This document shows positions 24,263-36,779 of a DNA stretch of 64,000 nt, piece by piece. Origin of the DNA: Vanessa cardui (taxonomy: Eukaryota > Arthropoda > Insecta > Lepidoptera > Nymphalidae); assembly GCF_905220365.1 (NCBI RefSeq), contig NC_061130.1, positions 10,237,501 through 10,301,500 on the forward strand, read 5' to 3'. The translations under genes were made by a program, and so were the position numbers. Under the pieces are notes generated by a model. The model did not search any database. It was given only the letters and a program-made list of their open reading frames with translations, and had not been told where the DNA came from. The first letter of the stretch is position 1, and every line of letters begins with the position of its first letter.

Positions 24263-25544
24263 CCTCCTGACGCCTCGCGTACTTTACAAAGTGCTAAATA
24301 AATCGCACTCTAAACGCTGAATATTTTTGAACTTCTTATTTCGACATCGGACGACCGTCCTTTATGTAGCATTAATTCCCGATTGTTTGTATTCACCCGC
24401 TAAAAAAGTATTGGTCAAGTGATTGCTTGTAGCCAATGAAATTTAAGCAATGGCGATAGTTTGTCCATGGAGTTCGATAGAAATATCAAACCTAGTGGCG
24501 GCCATTCTTGCGCAGCGTGCTCAGGAGTTCAGGAAGATGACGGCACGCCACCGACAGGGTTAGTAAAACTTCAAATATTTTTATTAAATTCACTTGTTTT
24601 AGTGATTTTTTTTTTCATAATTTAAAATTAGTAAATATTCTTTGGAATTTGCGTACTTTTGGGGAGAAATACAAAAATAATATATTAAATAAACCGTCGT
24701 AAATAAATTAAACCTTTAGAAAGGCACTTCGTGCGTTATTCATAGTTTAAATATATGGAATTGATCGTATGTATATCACATTCGGCGTTCATACCAAAAG
24801 TAGCGTAATATTATTTTCAGCGTTACGAACCAGCGATATCACGGAATTATTGAATAACTCCGAGTTTGAACACTCGAGTGAGGATGAAAATTTCGCTGAG
24901 GCTTCTAGCAATGAATTCCGATCATCGGCAGATGAAGCATGAGCGACAATTGAGACAGCGTTGATAGCAATTTGTCAAGAGGTCGAAGCGGTTCTAGTAT
25001 CCTCGGGAGGACTACTGGTTGTCGAGGTCGGGGCAGACGGCGTGCTGGCTGTGCTACTTTCAGCTACGGAACTCATTGAAGTATATGATCTTGATGTCAC
25101 CACTGATGATGTGATATTTTGGTTTACCAAGGAAGACATTTGAAGATTGACATATGTTGATTGGGTAGTCTTGTAACCTTTTTTGTATTTTATTGATAAA
25201 AATAAATAAATATATTTATTTTTGGTACTTAATTTGTGACGTTACATTAAATTATATGCATAAATGTAATCATTTGTTTTATTTATACAATTAACCTACT
25301 TATGCCTTAATGACCTGAAGTCCTTTATAAAAGACAAAAAATATCTAAACAAATGTAAACTCAATGTCTTCGTCAAATAATGTTAAGAAACATTTGTTTT
25401 AGTGAAAACTCGGGAGAACCCCTAGTTTATGTTTTATTTAACCGACAAAGTCTCGGCCTTTGTAACAAAAACAGTTTATTGCTATGTAAAGTACATTCGG
25501 CCCTTGTTGCAAGTGAACTCAGTAAATGCTTAGGCGTCAGGAGG
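24263..25544 (+). mobile_element. piggyBac-like deletion derivative
   Basis: A 1282-bp element bounded by perfect 13-bp terminal inverted repeats, CCTCCTGACGCCT at 24263-24275 and its complement at 25532-25544. It is flanked on both sides by ATAT (24259-24262 and 25545-25548). piggyBac elements have short CC-starting termini and duplicate a palindromic tetranucleotide, normally TTAA; here it is ATAT, unless TTAA decayed on both sides or the true border lies a base or two outward. The interior contains a broken coding remnant resembling a piggyBac transposase N-terminus (separate entry) but no DDD catalytic region, so it is non-autonomous. Confidence 0.55.
24537..25143 (+). pseudogene. broken piggyBac-type transposase N-terminus
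   Basis: An ATG at 24537 opens a 22-base exon (MTARHRQ plus one base) before GTTAGT. A TTATTTTCAG acceptor at 24811-24820 leads to an exon read in frame as LRTSDITELLNNSEFEHSSE and onward to a stop at 24940-24942. The following sequence, in another frame from 24954, gives DSVDSNLSRGRSG and then RTTGCRGRGRRRAG. An acidic Ser/Glu/Asp segment followed by a short Arg/Gly-rich stretch is the usual N-terminal layout of piggyBac family transposases. At least one frameshift and stops break it, and nothing of the RNase H-like catalytic core is left. The intron is inferred from splice consensus alone. The 60-codon frame at 24961-25143 is another frame of the same remnant. Confidence 0.5.
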
Positions 25545-26104
25545 ATATATATTTTTTATATTTTAGTATTCAATTACTTAAACCTTTAATCAACTGAGTA
25601 AATTCAATCGACTCAAATGTAACAATAATTCTCATATTCGATCGAATATTGAAAAAATAAACACCGAAACAAATATTTCTATAACATGGAAGTTAATAAA
25701 ACTCGCTACAGTAAACTCGAATATTATGGATTAACATATAGGATATTTTGAAATGGAGCGTTCCCCGGGAGTAATCAGAAACTTTATCTCCATCGCTTCA
25801 GAGGCCTCAAATCGTACAAATAAATATAGAATTTCTGCTTATTTTTGATCACACTATTCACAGTTGAATTCAACGGTTGACTTCAAATATTAGACAATCG
25901 TTACAACTTATATATTTTCAATTTGATAGCTTTATTCGGTTTATAATTAATTCAATATTATTTGTAATAGTATTATAAATGTGAATATTATTCTAAAAAT
26001 ATTGAATAAAAGTTTTCTAATACGCAATGATACGTCGTCTTATATATCTTCTATATCGTCTACCTCTTGCGTGTAAATAAATAAATGTCAACAAGCATCT
26101 TGCG
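25545..26104. other. no gene recognised
   Basis: Intron-like DNA without supported features. Confidence 0.5.
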
Positions 26105-26335
26105 CATGTTCTCAAGCTATTGACTATCGGTAAAAGTTAAAATAATTCCATTTCCCGTGAACGTACAAATAATATTGTCGATAGCACGGACTACGCTATG
26201 TGTGATAAATATTGGAAAAATATCTGGAATCTTTATTTACTACACTTGTATGCAATTGGTCATAACATCGTAACTACTACTGTTACTATTGGTGCCTTCT
26301 CAATTTATTCAGTATTCAAATATTATTGTACATGT
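26105..26335 (+). repeat. diverged local repeat E, copy 1
   Basis: Aligns with 27799-28003 over about 200 bases, sharing GGTAAAAGTTAAAATAATT, AATAATATTGTC and ATGTGTGATAAATATTGG with scattered substitutions and small gaps. I do not recognise the family. A local duplication or two old transposon copies would both fit. Confidence 0.75.
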
Positions 26336-26619
26336 GTGCATTTCGAAGTACCGGAAAGTTTTTTAGTTTGAATTTATGAAGTTAAAAAGCCCTGCAGTCC
26401 AAATCCCTTCAACAAAAACGTATGCTACTAACTACGTTTTGTAACAAAAGTCGCGTTTCGATACTAAATAAAAAGTATTTATTCGTTTGGTTTATAAAGA
26501 GAAAACACACTCTAGAAGTAATTTCGTTTACAGTACAGTTTTAAAAATTCGAAGACTTCGTTTACGAGAGACTTATAAACAGTTAAACTATTAACGTGTT
26601 TTCCTTTCAGAGCATTAAA

Positions 26620-26715
26620 ACTATTATCGTCATTACAGGAGCGCGTCATCCATCTTGTTCATTAGTGTAGAGCACAATGAATCAATTGCTGTTTACAAAG
26701 CGTCTTGATACTTTG
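26620..26715 (+). repeat. diverged local repeat F, copy 1
   Basis: Aligns with 27092-27182; shared anchors include TCATTACA, ATCAATTGCTGTTTAC and GATACT. Confidence 0.6.
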
Positions 26716-27091
26716 AGCAACATAATATTTACGCAGTAGATTAAAAAATAATATTTTTTTTATAGAATGTTATATTAAGTAATACTGATCAAATGTATTT
26801 CATTTTGAGTGACGACGTCATCCAGCATACATATTTAAATTCTTGTCGACGTATTTACAGCTACTTTTAGCAACTGTGAATATCTTTTTGACATAAGTAA
26901 CAACCTGTACAAGGCCCACTGCTTGCTCGATTTTAACAACTAACAAACATATTCTAGTCCCTATCTCATCTTGGCACATAATTTGATACGTAAATGTAAC
27001 ATAATATTATTATAACAATAGTAAATAAATTATTTGGTTAGTGACCTTCAATATTTATGTCATATTAACAGTTAACCTTTAAAATAACATA

Positions 27092-27182
27092 TTGACTATC
27101 TTCATTACAACAGGGCATCATCTACTTCGTTAGTGCCAGCTCAATTGATCAATTGCTGTTTACGCAGCGCTCACTGATACTG
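27092..27182 (+). repeat. diverged local repeat F, copy 2
   Basis: Second copy of repeat F, same orientation, with GATCAATTGCTGTTTACGCA. The order in the region is E, F, F, E. Confidence 0.6.
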
Positions 27183-27798
27183 TGTATCGTAACAATTTGA
27201 TTGTAGACTAGAGCTATTAGAGCTGTGTAGTTTAATTATTTCGAGGAATACTCAATATGCTTACAAAAAGGTTAATCATGGTTCCTTAAATATAGTGTAA
27301 AATGTTATTTATCACAATGGTTTTATAGTTAGCGAGAATTTAATGAAAAAAACATAAATCATCCTTAAAATAAAATGCCGTTTCTGCAATTACAACCATA
27401 ATGATTTATTAAAAGTTAGACTAATGACAATTAAATACAAACACTAAAGAATTCATTTATAAAATTGTATATACATACTATTTTTTAAATATTTTATTGA
27501 TTATACTAAACGAAAATAACGATATTAAAGTCCGAATCGGCATATCGGCTAAGGTGTAACTTTCTTTAACATTCTACGGAATTATTTCTTATTTGCTTAG
27601 TTTTTTTTTTGTAAATCTATGCTGAAAGTATAAATCTATGCAAATAGTTTAGATTTAAATAGTAATATATTTATGGAGCTAATGAAGTGTTCAGAAATTA
27701 ACAGAAAACGTTTTAATAAAAATTAAAGGATACGTTCAATTAAATAAAAAAAAATGCATTCGCTGTGTAAATATTTCCACAGTTGTTCAGGGTGAGCT
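27183..27798. other. no gene recognised
   Basis: AT-rich spacer between repeats F and E. Confidence 0.5.
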
Positions 27799-28003
27799 CA
27801 TGTTCCAAGCTATTTGCTTTCGGTAAAAGTTAAAATAATTCTATTTCCTGTGAGCGTATAAATAATATTGTCAGTAGCACTAAATCCGCAATGTGTGATA
27901 AATATTGGGAAAATATCTGGAATCTTTATTTACTACTCTTGTTACAAAATATTATTATTGTTGGTGCCTACTTTTCAATTTATTTACAATATTATTGTAC
28001 CTA
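27799..28003 (+). repeat. diverged local repeat E, copy 2
   Basis: Second copy of repeat E (see 26105-26335), same orientation, with indels relative to copy 1. Confidence 0.75.
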
Positions 28004-30060
28004 TGCGGTAGAATTATAATCTCTTCAAAATTCACAGATTAAATTTGTCATTCAAATTGTTTTTGTTAAAAATGTTAAAATGTTCATTATTCGAATAATA
28101 TATCGACGAATCGAATAATCTTATTTCTTATTTGTGTGGGTAAACAAATACAAATACAATAATGCCAGTGTTGGAATAAAACGAATAGCAATGGCCGTAC
28201 CAGCATAGGGGTTGTTACGATTAAGAGGTTGGTACGTCTTGACACAGAAGCGCAATGTTTATATTTCGAACCAAAGCAACATTATTTACCATTACCATTT
28301 TGATCGATATTCTATTCACCTGTAAATAAACCGTCGTTTACGAATTATTAGTTCGAATTTAATTCTAAAATTTATTAGACAAATAATGGTAGCATAAAGT
28401 AAGCGTTCAAAGTAAATTAAATCGTATCGTTCTAATTATATCGTATTCAGGAAATTGATATATTTAATTTATATATTAGTTATTTGCGTTTGACTAGTTT
28501 TAAATAATGGACGGGAAAACGCAAACATTCATTATTTACATTCACTTTAATGCATCCGAGGTCTTATCGATCTTTTTTATGGGACCGCCCGGAAGGTGGA
28601 TCTAAAATGAAATGGTCTTTATGGGCCGTTATAATGGTTGTCCATCGCACCCTTTTTACCTGACCAAGGCTAATTGAAAAAAAGGGTAGACGGTATGAAT
28701 TTGAAAGGCTGATGTTGCGTCATCAGTTCAGGCTACATATGCAAACTATATATACCAGAAATTTGTAAAAAAATGTTCACAATTTAGCTCACAAAGTTCC
28801 CGTAACCCGTTCTCTTAAAAATATCCTTGCAAAATTGGTCTCTGGTCTTTTAATCTTATTTAAAGTTTTGTCACATCTTATAATTCATTACGAGCAGCGT
28901 CGCTCACCGGTGAGCGTTATAAATTTCTCAGAATCGTGATCTTTTAGAATTTAAAGGCTTTGAGAAAAATTTGGGGACATCAAAGGAAATAACCACGTAC
29001 CCTATAAATAACGCTAAAGTTTGCAGTTTCATTTAAAAGCGTATCTTTGTTTCAACATGAGGTAGCTAGATATAATTATACCAATATAATTATAGAGCCT
29101 TATTACTAGGTATTTATTGTGAAAAAATCCAAATATCATAATTAGGTAAAGAATAAAGGTTTATTCAAGAGATTTTCGGGAAATTGTATCAGAGTTTGCG
29201 AGTCAAGCTTTTAGTAATATTTCATTAAAGTGGACCAACGCCCTGTTGTTGAGACATTTTTATTGGGCGCAATTTATTCTAATTGTTTCGGCCCTCGTAA
29301 ATATTATAAGAATATGGGTTAGTATTTAATATCCGAATAAAAGAGGTTAGCACCAATGAAGTGAAATAGAATGAGAAAATAAGGCTGTTCAAGACTTACA
29401 TTACCATAAAATGTATTCAAATAAGACTATGCCCAGAAACTAGCAGTTTAGAAGCGGAAGCTCGGTTTAATTTACTTTAAGGATAAATTCTCCACCGACT
29501 CGGAAAATGCTTCAGCCATTTATTTCTCTTACAGAGATTACGCTTGTGACATGAGTGGTTTACCACAATAGTGCAGAGGTTAGCTCGAGACCACTGGATT
29601 ATCGGAGCCCATCAAGTAGCCGTAAAACATCGGAGCATTAAAACGTTCCATTATAAAGCGACTTCACAGTTATTCTCAATATTGTCTTTGTAAAGGTTTT
29701 AACGAGTAAAAACACAGCAAAACGAGTCGAGTTGTCAAAAGCACAACTTTTATTTAGCATACAAATGGAACAAAGCGGTCGACATTGACCTCAAAACGTG
29801 AGGTGTTCCCAGAGCTACGATGGCTCTCTGGAGGCATAAACGTGAAGACTTGCTAGAATGCATAATAAGGCTTTCGTTGAACCGCGCTCACTTTCATAGT
29901 GACCCCTAATTCGTCAAGCAATTCCGTCGAGATGAAACAACCATTTTGTCGCCAAATGAAATGTCCCATTCAGCGTGGCTTTTTAGAGGACAAATATTCT
30001 TTATTGTGAGTGCTCAAAACAAGATTTCGTTGTTTTCTCTGATTAATACCTAAGCCAAAG
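28004..30060. other. intron-like DNA with complex, GC-richer stretches
   Basis: No exon is supported, yet 28540-28740 and about 29380-30000 have balanced composition and little simple sequence, unlike the AT-rich flanks. They look like candidate conserved non-coding or enhancer DNA in the large minus-strand intron. A perfect 16-bp palindrome lies at 28901-28916. Confidence 0.3.
28901..28916. repeat. perfect 16-bp palindrome
   Basis: CGCTCACCGGTGAGCG is its own reverse complement. It is GC-rich in an AT-rich background and could be a dimeric binding site or a cruciform. Confidence 0.9.
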
Positions 30061-32139
30061 TATCCACTTAATTCAATTAAAACAAAACGGTTTTAACACA
30101 AACCATTTATTTTATAAATTTAGCATATAATAATATAACTAAACGATAAGCTAAAAATTTAAAACGAAGTAAGTAAAAGTATTTTTTTTAATTTGAACAC
30201 TGTTTACATAAATTTAAAATGTGATCATTTTATATTATATAAGCATAATTGGTTATTATTACTAAGGAAATATTGTGATTTTAATTATTAAAACTATTAG
30301 AACTCTGACAGAACTTCAATGAGTGTAATGAGTTTATTTAATAGATTAAAATTAATTGTGTTAATTTATAATTAAATCCTCTAAATTATATAAAAATAAA
30401 TTGTCTGAGATTGTCTCGTGGGATCTTATGTTCGTTTGAATATATTCTCGGAACTCGGAAGCTTTATTTTCAATTAATTATAATAAAATATACTAATTAA
30501 TCTCTAATATATATAATCTAAATTATATTCGATAAAAATAATTATCAATCATTACTATACACAAAAAGTATAAAATATTATATGTAAAGCCTTTAAGATA
30601 AAACAAGCAATAGAAAGTTTTAAAAGCGACTATAAGCTATAAAATGCAAATGTTCTTAGAAAGTAAAATCATAGAAAATATAAAAACTTTTCCCATTATA
30701 TTAAGAGCAATTTAAAAACAATGTACAATATTTATTTACGATTAAATCTGTTTTATATTTAATTCGTGTTAATTTTATTTAATTTTTTAGACATGTTTGC
30801 AGTGTGACATAATTAGAACGAAACACTAAAGCAATAATAGCCTTATTTTTAATTATACATAGTGCAATGTTAAAAAATAAACGAAGAATAGGTACATTGC
30901 GTGTTGCATGCATGCTTTATATTCCGTATACGAAATATTAATTTATTTTAAAAGTATATATTATCCGTCTACTCATGTTTATAATAATTAGCGAATCTTT
31001 TATTCACAGAAACGAGATTTTAATCAAATAGATGAAGTTAAAATCATAGTTGTTAAGTAGAGTAAGTTGAAAATATTTAAACTTTAAATACCGAAGCATT
31101 AAAAACAGTTGTCAAAAAAATTAAGTCTTAATAATTAGTTTTGTGAATTAAAATAATACTTAAACTGGAAATTACTTAAATAATGGTTAATTATTCTTAA
31201 GACAGTCACTTTAGTTTACAATATTTTTACGCTTAATTGCGAATTGTTAGCGTGATGATATTTTGTTTAAACACCGATATATTATCATAAGTTTTAAATT
31301 TATATAAAATATATAAGTTATGTTTTTTCTTTCGTGGCCTATCTGTATGCACCTATATATTTTGGCATAGTAATTCTAATTGCATTTTATAATTACGAGG
31401 TCTGAATCACAGTTATAAAAGATAATTAGTAGAAGAAGGAAGTCTAAAAAACGCAACAATAACGTCACTTCGTACGATCATAATTTATATATAATATATT
31501 TTCTATTAGATTCAAATAAAAATATAAGAAAGGAAATTTTAGACGAAATTTACAAATAGGTGATCTTAGGGATACGGTTTGAATATGATGTTCTATTTAT
31601 GTTTTTTTTTTTGTTTTACTAGTAACGATAATTTTAAGCTTTCAAATATTTTTTTGTAACGCAAAGGCATGCTTCAGTCCATTTTTCGGTAAAATGTTAC
31701 ATTTTCATTTTTTTTATTTGTTATATTGCCTACCCTACATAATATAAGAGTATTATGGAATCAATAAGTTGAAATTACAGTTACAGCATACTTAATTATT
31801 TTTTAATATTCTTTCGTTTCATTTGACTTTATTCATTAATATTGACTCACATGTAGGTAAGTAAAAATAAATGTAGATTATATTTCTATTATATTGTCTG
31901 GAACGTAAATTAACTAAATAATATCTCGTTATGTTCCATACAAGTAAAATAATCTTTGTTAAAGATACATAAATATAATGTATTTAAGTAAGCTTAAGAA
32001 CATATTTCACGATCTAACTTGTGTAATCTCAAAATATGAAAAATAATGATACGAGTAAAAATGTAAACAAACGTTGCTAATATGATTTATAAACACATTT
32101 TTAACAAACTCAAATAAATTATTTAAAGTCTAAACTTAC
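30061..32139. other. very AT-rich intron-like DNA
   Basis: Long, very AT-rich stretch directly downstream (transcript sense) of the donor at 32139. No repeat family or exon recognised. Confidence 0.5.
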
Positions 32140-32500
32140 CAATTATAGGACAGCAGTTTAAAACAAAATCCGGTTCAAATCAAAATCAAAAGCAAACAAT
32201 CGAAAATACCAAAGCGTTCGTACACAATATGACTATAACATTTCACACAATAAAACGGAACTGAATGCTTTAAAACTCAAACACAATCGTAATAAATCGT
32301 GTGTTACACCGGTACTTTCACGAATTATATAAAAGTTGTTTAGGAGAGTCAAAAATCGGATCTTGATCCCGGTACACGTGACGGCATCGGTCGGATTCGA
32401 CCGGACGACGTGCCTCGAGTGGTCTCGCTGTCAAACGGAGCAGCTGGTTCGCGATCTTCGCCACTCTGGCGGACAAACGCACAACTAACTTGAGCGATAC
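32140..32500 (-). promoter_or_regulatory. candidate 5' UTR exon and promoter
   Basis: On the minus strand a GC-rich start (about 32500-32340) grades into AT-rich leader DNA and ends at TAATTG|GTAAGTTT, a near-perfect splice donor at 32140/32139. Frames are short: an ATG near 32390 gives only 12 codons, so this is a non-coding leader exon if transcribed. An initiator-like TTAGTTGTG lies close to the upstream edge, and an E-box CACGTG is at 32375-32380. The start is not fixed by the sequence. It probably serves a minus-strand gene running to lower coordinates, perhaps the one with the exon at 4346-4723. Confidence 0.5.
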
Positions 32501-32939
32501 GGTAAAATGGCCTAAGTCACACTTAGTGTATTTGTATAGGTACTAGTAATACAACCTGACTGTACGTAACATTTCAAATTTTAAATGAATGTTATTTTAC
32601 AATATCATATTCGATACTTCAAAAGTAACACTTTATTGTAAACTTTTTTTTTATAAGATTGCAAGATATAATAAAACAATTATTAATATTAACTGTATAA
32701 TCAATATATAATTTAAAATGACGGAGGCATTAAATTACTTTTGATTTGTTATTTACTTTTTATTTCGGATCGATGGTTACATTTTCGCTGAAACCGGATT
32801 AGGTACACGCTAAAATATAATAACATATATTACACGTTGTTTTAATATGGCCAATTATATTTAAGCAGATTTTCTGAAGTAGTAAGAATATAATATAATA
32901 GGGATATATTTATTTTAGAAATTAATAAGTTATAAAACG
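32501..32939. other. no gene recognised
   Basis: AT-rich DNA upstream of the candidate promoter. Confidence 0.5.
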
Positions 32940-33060
32940 CGTATAGATGCCTTTGTCTAAAGGCCACGCAAACGAGCCGCGTCATGGCGGCGCGTCGGCG
33001 TTGGGTAGGGAGGATATTGACTTGCGGCGCCGTCACTGCGCATGTACTACACCATGTGTT
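32940..33060. promoter_or_regulatory. CpG-rich patch upstream of the 32.5-kb exon
   Basis: A short CpG-dense block (GCCGCGTCATGGCGGCGCG and TGCGGCGCCGTCACTGCGCA). The plus strand has a 34-codon frame starting MAARRRWVGRILTCGAV and the minus strand is also open; both are short and unsupported. Its place 450 bp upstream of the leader exon suggests proximal regulatory DNA. Confidence 0.3.
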
Positions 33061-36000
33061 TCTGTTTTTAAGCCGCTCATACTGCTAAGAAAATTATGAC
33101 TATTTCTTTGTTTATACTGCGATCATGTGCAATTACTGTGCCGCAATCCGGATTAATGATATTTGTCGAAATATAGCCGCAATGCCGTAGTGGCTATGCG
33201 ATCGCGATGACCCGAATGGCCTTGACCCTAAGCAAAAATTAACTCGACGTGCTTACGTTGGCAGCGATTAATGCGACTATAAATAAGTTACCCTGGCCTT
33301 TACACATACCGCTATGTGTGTCTATGGCTTGTTTAGTTATGTCTATAATAAATGTAGGTACATACTAGTTAGAAAATACAACCCGTTTGACATTTTTGAT
33401 CATCGAAATGAAATATCTTCTTAATTATACATACATACTACAGATGTGCATGTATTTTCGGATTTATGTCATTATTTTCTTTTTATTGTACAAGTTCATA
33501 TTATAATCGTCTGTTTGTCTAATCTGACATCAATGAGTTAATTGAGTAACATACCTTGAAATAAGACACTTTAATACATTTTTACGTCTTTGCAAGTTTA
33601 TCTTAGTATGATATTGGTATACAATTCTATTAAAACCGCAGTTGTGCTATACTTAGTACATTATATGCGCAACATTAGGTGGATACCAGAAACGAGTGAG
33701 AAGGCCCCACTTAATCCAACAAAACGCGCCCAAAAAACGGGTGTCAAGTCTTGTTGGTCTAGGACTGTTGGACGACGTTGGTGCGTTGTCAGTATCTTCT
33801 TATTTATTTGTCCTTAAGGAAAAATGATTCCTTTATCGGCTCGATTAGATTTTGCTACGAAGACATAAGGTGCACTGGGCACGGTGCGTCCATTTAAAAC
33901 GAAAATTCCGAAAAGCCTTTCAAATTGCACCTGTCCAATAGGAAATGAAACTGCCTCCTTAGTTTCAAGTTTAAAATTATAGTTTAAGCTGTGCTTTAAA
34001 GGATAGTCCTTCTGGAAATTGGCGTTTTATATTTTATAGATTAATAAATGTCTGTGGTTAAAGTAGATTTATCATAAAAGGCATAGTGTGAAATAGTGGG
34101 GAGCTTCCCTTCGATAGCAAATTAGTGGGGCGTCAATTCCATACCTTCAGAGGGATGAAGTGTAAAAGAGAGATTGATCTTAAGATCAACTTTGCTTGTT
34201 TTCCGAGACAGCCAAAACAACGCCAACTGCGGGCCACTTCTGAGAATTAAAGGACATAAATTCCATTTGTTTTTTGTTAGCTGGACCTAGTGTACGCAAT
34301 ATTTGTAACGTCATAAGCTAACCAATAAGGAAGTTATATATAGCTAATATGAGTAAGAAGTGGATAAAATGTAATACATTTTCTTGACCTAAATCGAGAT
34401 TTCGAGTATGGTCACTAATTTATTTCTAACAAGTTTGTTTCCATGTTAGTATAATATGACTGCAGCTGAGCGTCTCAAGTGTTGGCCTTAAGCCAATGAA
34501 GAAAGATTTCTTAGATGTCACTTTTTCTTGGTTTTCTTCACGAAAGGCAAAAAGGAGCGGAAACCATTACATTGATTTATGAAACAAGAGGCGAAGCCTT
34601 CGAAACTTCTACACTGAAATATTAAGGTACACAAAAAATGTACAACGTACCTACCAATATGGATACGTCTATATTTACTCTGTATATTGAAGACTAGCTC
34701 CTGCCCCGGCTTTACACGGGTACAATATACAATTTTATGACTAAAGAATAATAAAAAGAAGATTTTGTCGGCTTGGAATTTTGAAGTTCTCAGCTTTTCT
34801 CTATCGTAATATACATAGGTATGTAGTCCACTTCATCGGATAATTTTGAATCCGTCTGTTTATTGATGAAATTATTATTTATTTAGATATAATACCTACC
34901 TACTGTGTAGATAACAAGAAATTTTAGTAGTTTGTCTTTAACTCTTGAATTTTTAATTCTATAACATAAACGAGTTATTTATAAGCCACAGTAAGTAATT
35001 TGAAGGTAACGGGGTTGCTACACTTTCTCTGAATGTTTTTAATTACATGTAATATGGCACAGATATCGATCATTGAAGCAAATAATTATAAAGATTCGTT
35101 CATTTAATATCTAAGTCACAGTGAAAGTAACTAAGAGGAACAACAATAGTTTCATTCTTCTATTGTTAATCTTCTTGAATACTTCTATCAGTATAACGAT
35201 CTTTTAATGATCATAAATATTCAACTTGCTAAAAGAATTTAATTAGAATAAATAGAAATCTGTAGTAGAAGTCTTCCGGTTAAGTTTGCTATTTATTTGC
35301 TATATGATTTTAGTTGCATATAAAATAAATTATGTCGTTAGTATATATTTATTTTATATTTTTATAGACAATAAAATTGACTATAGATAGTCGCTTTAAC
35401 TTATATTAGAATTGAGGGTATTACTTAGCAATTTAAAATGTATTTCTCTCTCTCTTACTGACAATATTTATGTATTATGTTTTATAAAATCGCAATAGAA
35501 TCATTTAATAATCCAGGAATATAAAGAAAGCTCTTTGATGGGAACGTAATTAGTCGATAGTGTAATTGCTTAGAGGTAACTTCGATCAGTAGTATTGTTA
35601 ATTGAAGAAGAAAGACAAACATTTTGTATGAGTCTTTCCCAGTAGATGTAAAGCTCAGTCCATTTGCTAAGTTGCTCCGGTTTAAAGCGAGTGAGCCAGA
35701 GTTAATGACGACCACAGACAGGGTATGTTAGATGAACTTATAGTTGGTATTGTGTTGAAGGCGTTATTTGTTAATCATGATAAATATTGCATTAGCTAGT
35801 CTTTCGTTATAAATTAATAAATGAAAAAAAGTTAGTCACAAAAATAAAGTCGATTTTTTATAAGTATACATTTGAACGCGAAATTTTATTCTTGTGCTTA
35901 AAGAACATCATTTAAAAGTGGCAGCACCAAGTTACGGTTTAAAATGGAAACTTCTTGTTTGTTTACAGCAGAATTTAAGTTAAAAGTACATAAAGCAACC

Positions 36001-36779
36001 GCAAGAGGGCTAACACCTCTTACTTAGCTTACACTTTGAAGTTCAGAACTTAATTCATGCGACTTAACATAGATGGCGCTTTAAACTGATATTTGAATGT
36101 CGTAATTCATCGTATTTTGTATTTTGAGTAAATAGCTTATATAATGTAATCATCAATGAGATTTTATATCGAAATATTTTTATTTGAATGATTTTATTCT
36201 TGAATTGGAAAAAGTAAGGCACATTTTTATATAAAACCAGCAATTCTTTTCTAATTCCTAGATTTTAACACGCTATCCTGCAAGATACTTAGGTTCTCCA
36301 CAGGCCCAGCTCTCTTAATTGTATGTCACTCGAAATTATAGCATAATAGAGAATCTATATAAAGCATTATTTTATATGACAGTATGACTTAAATCATGTA
36401 AATACTCTTGAAAGATGATAAAAAAATATTAATGGAATACGGATAATAACTATCGAAAATTGTTGTTTTGAACGACGACGAAACTTTTATCGGATTTTCG
36501 GAAGTAAAGTTAAAGTAAATAAAGATATGTTAATAATAAATTCTTAATAGTGCGCAATAGTTCAGTTACCGAATCGCATGGAATACGTCAATCTAAGATT
36601 TGTTTATCTTTTTTCATATTTCTATTAGATTAAAGCAATCCGTAGTCAGTGATTCGGTCTGACCTGTTGTGTCAGCCAAAAATAATTAGCAAGCAATATA
36701 AATAATCTTAAAATAACGAAATTTTGGTTTTATGTAAAACAAGCCAAAACTAAAATGTAATTATGAAAACAAGAAATAG
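33061..36779. other. intron-like DNA, no gene recognised
   Basis: No exon supported. 34690-34730 (CTAGCTCCTGCCCCGGCTTT) is a scrap of a C/B-type repeat end. 33680-33800 and 34080-34290 are compositionally richer and might be conserved non-coding. A 16-bp palindrome lies at 34174-34189. Confidence 0.45.
34174..34189. repeat. perfect 16-bp palindrome
   Basis: TTGATCTTAAGATCAA is its own reverse complement. Confidence 0.9.

Noticed and set aside
24961..25143. 60-codon acidic/hydrophobic plus-strand protein
   Set aside because: Another frame of the broken piggyBac-like remnant; no ATG and no independent support.
32842..33036. 64-codon minus-strand protein in the CpG-rich patch
   Set aside because: Short, open on both strands because of few stops in GC-rich DNA; better read as regulatory DNA.
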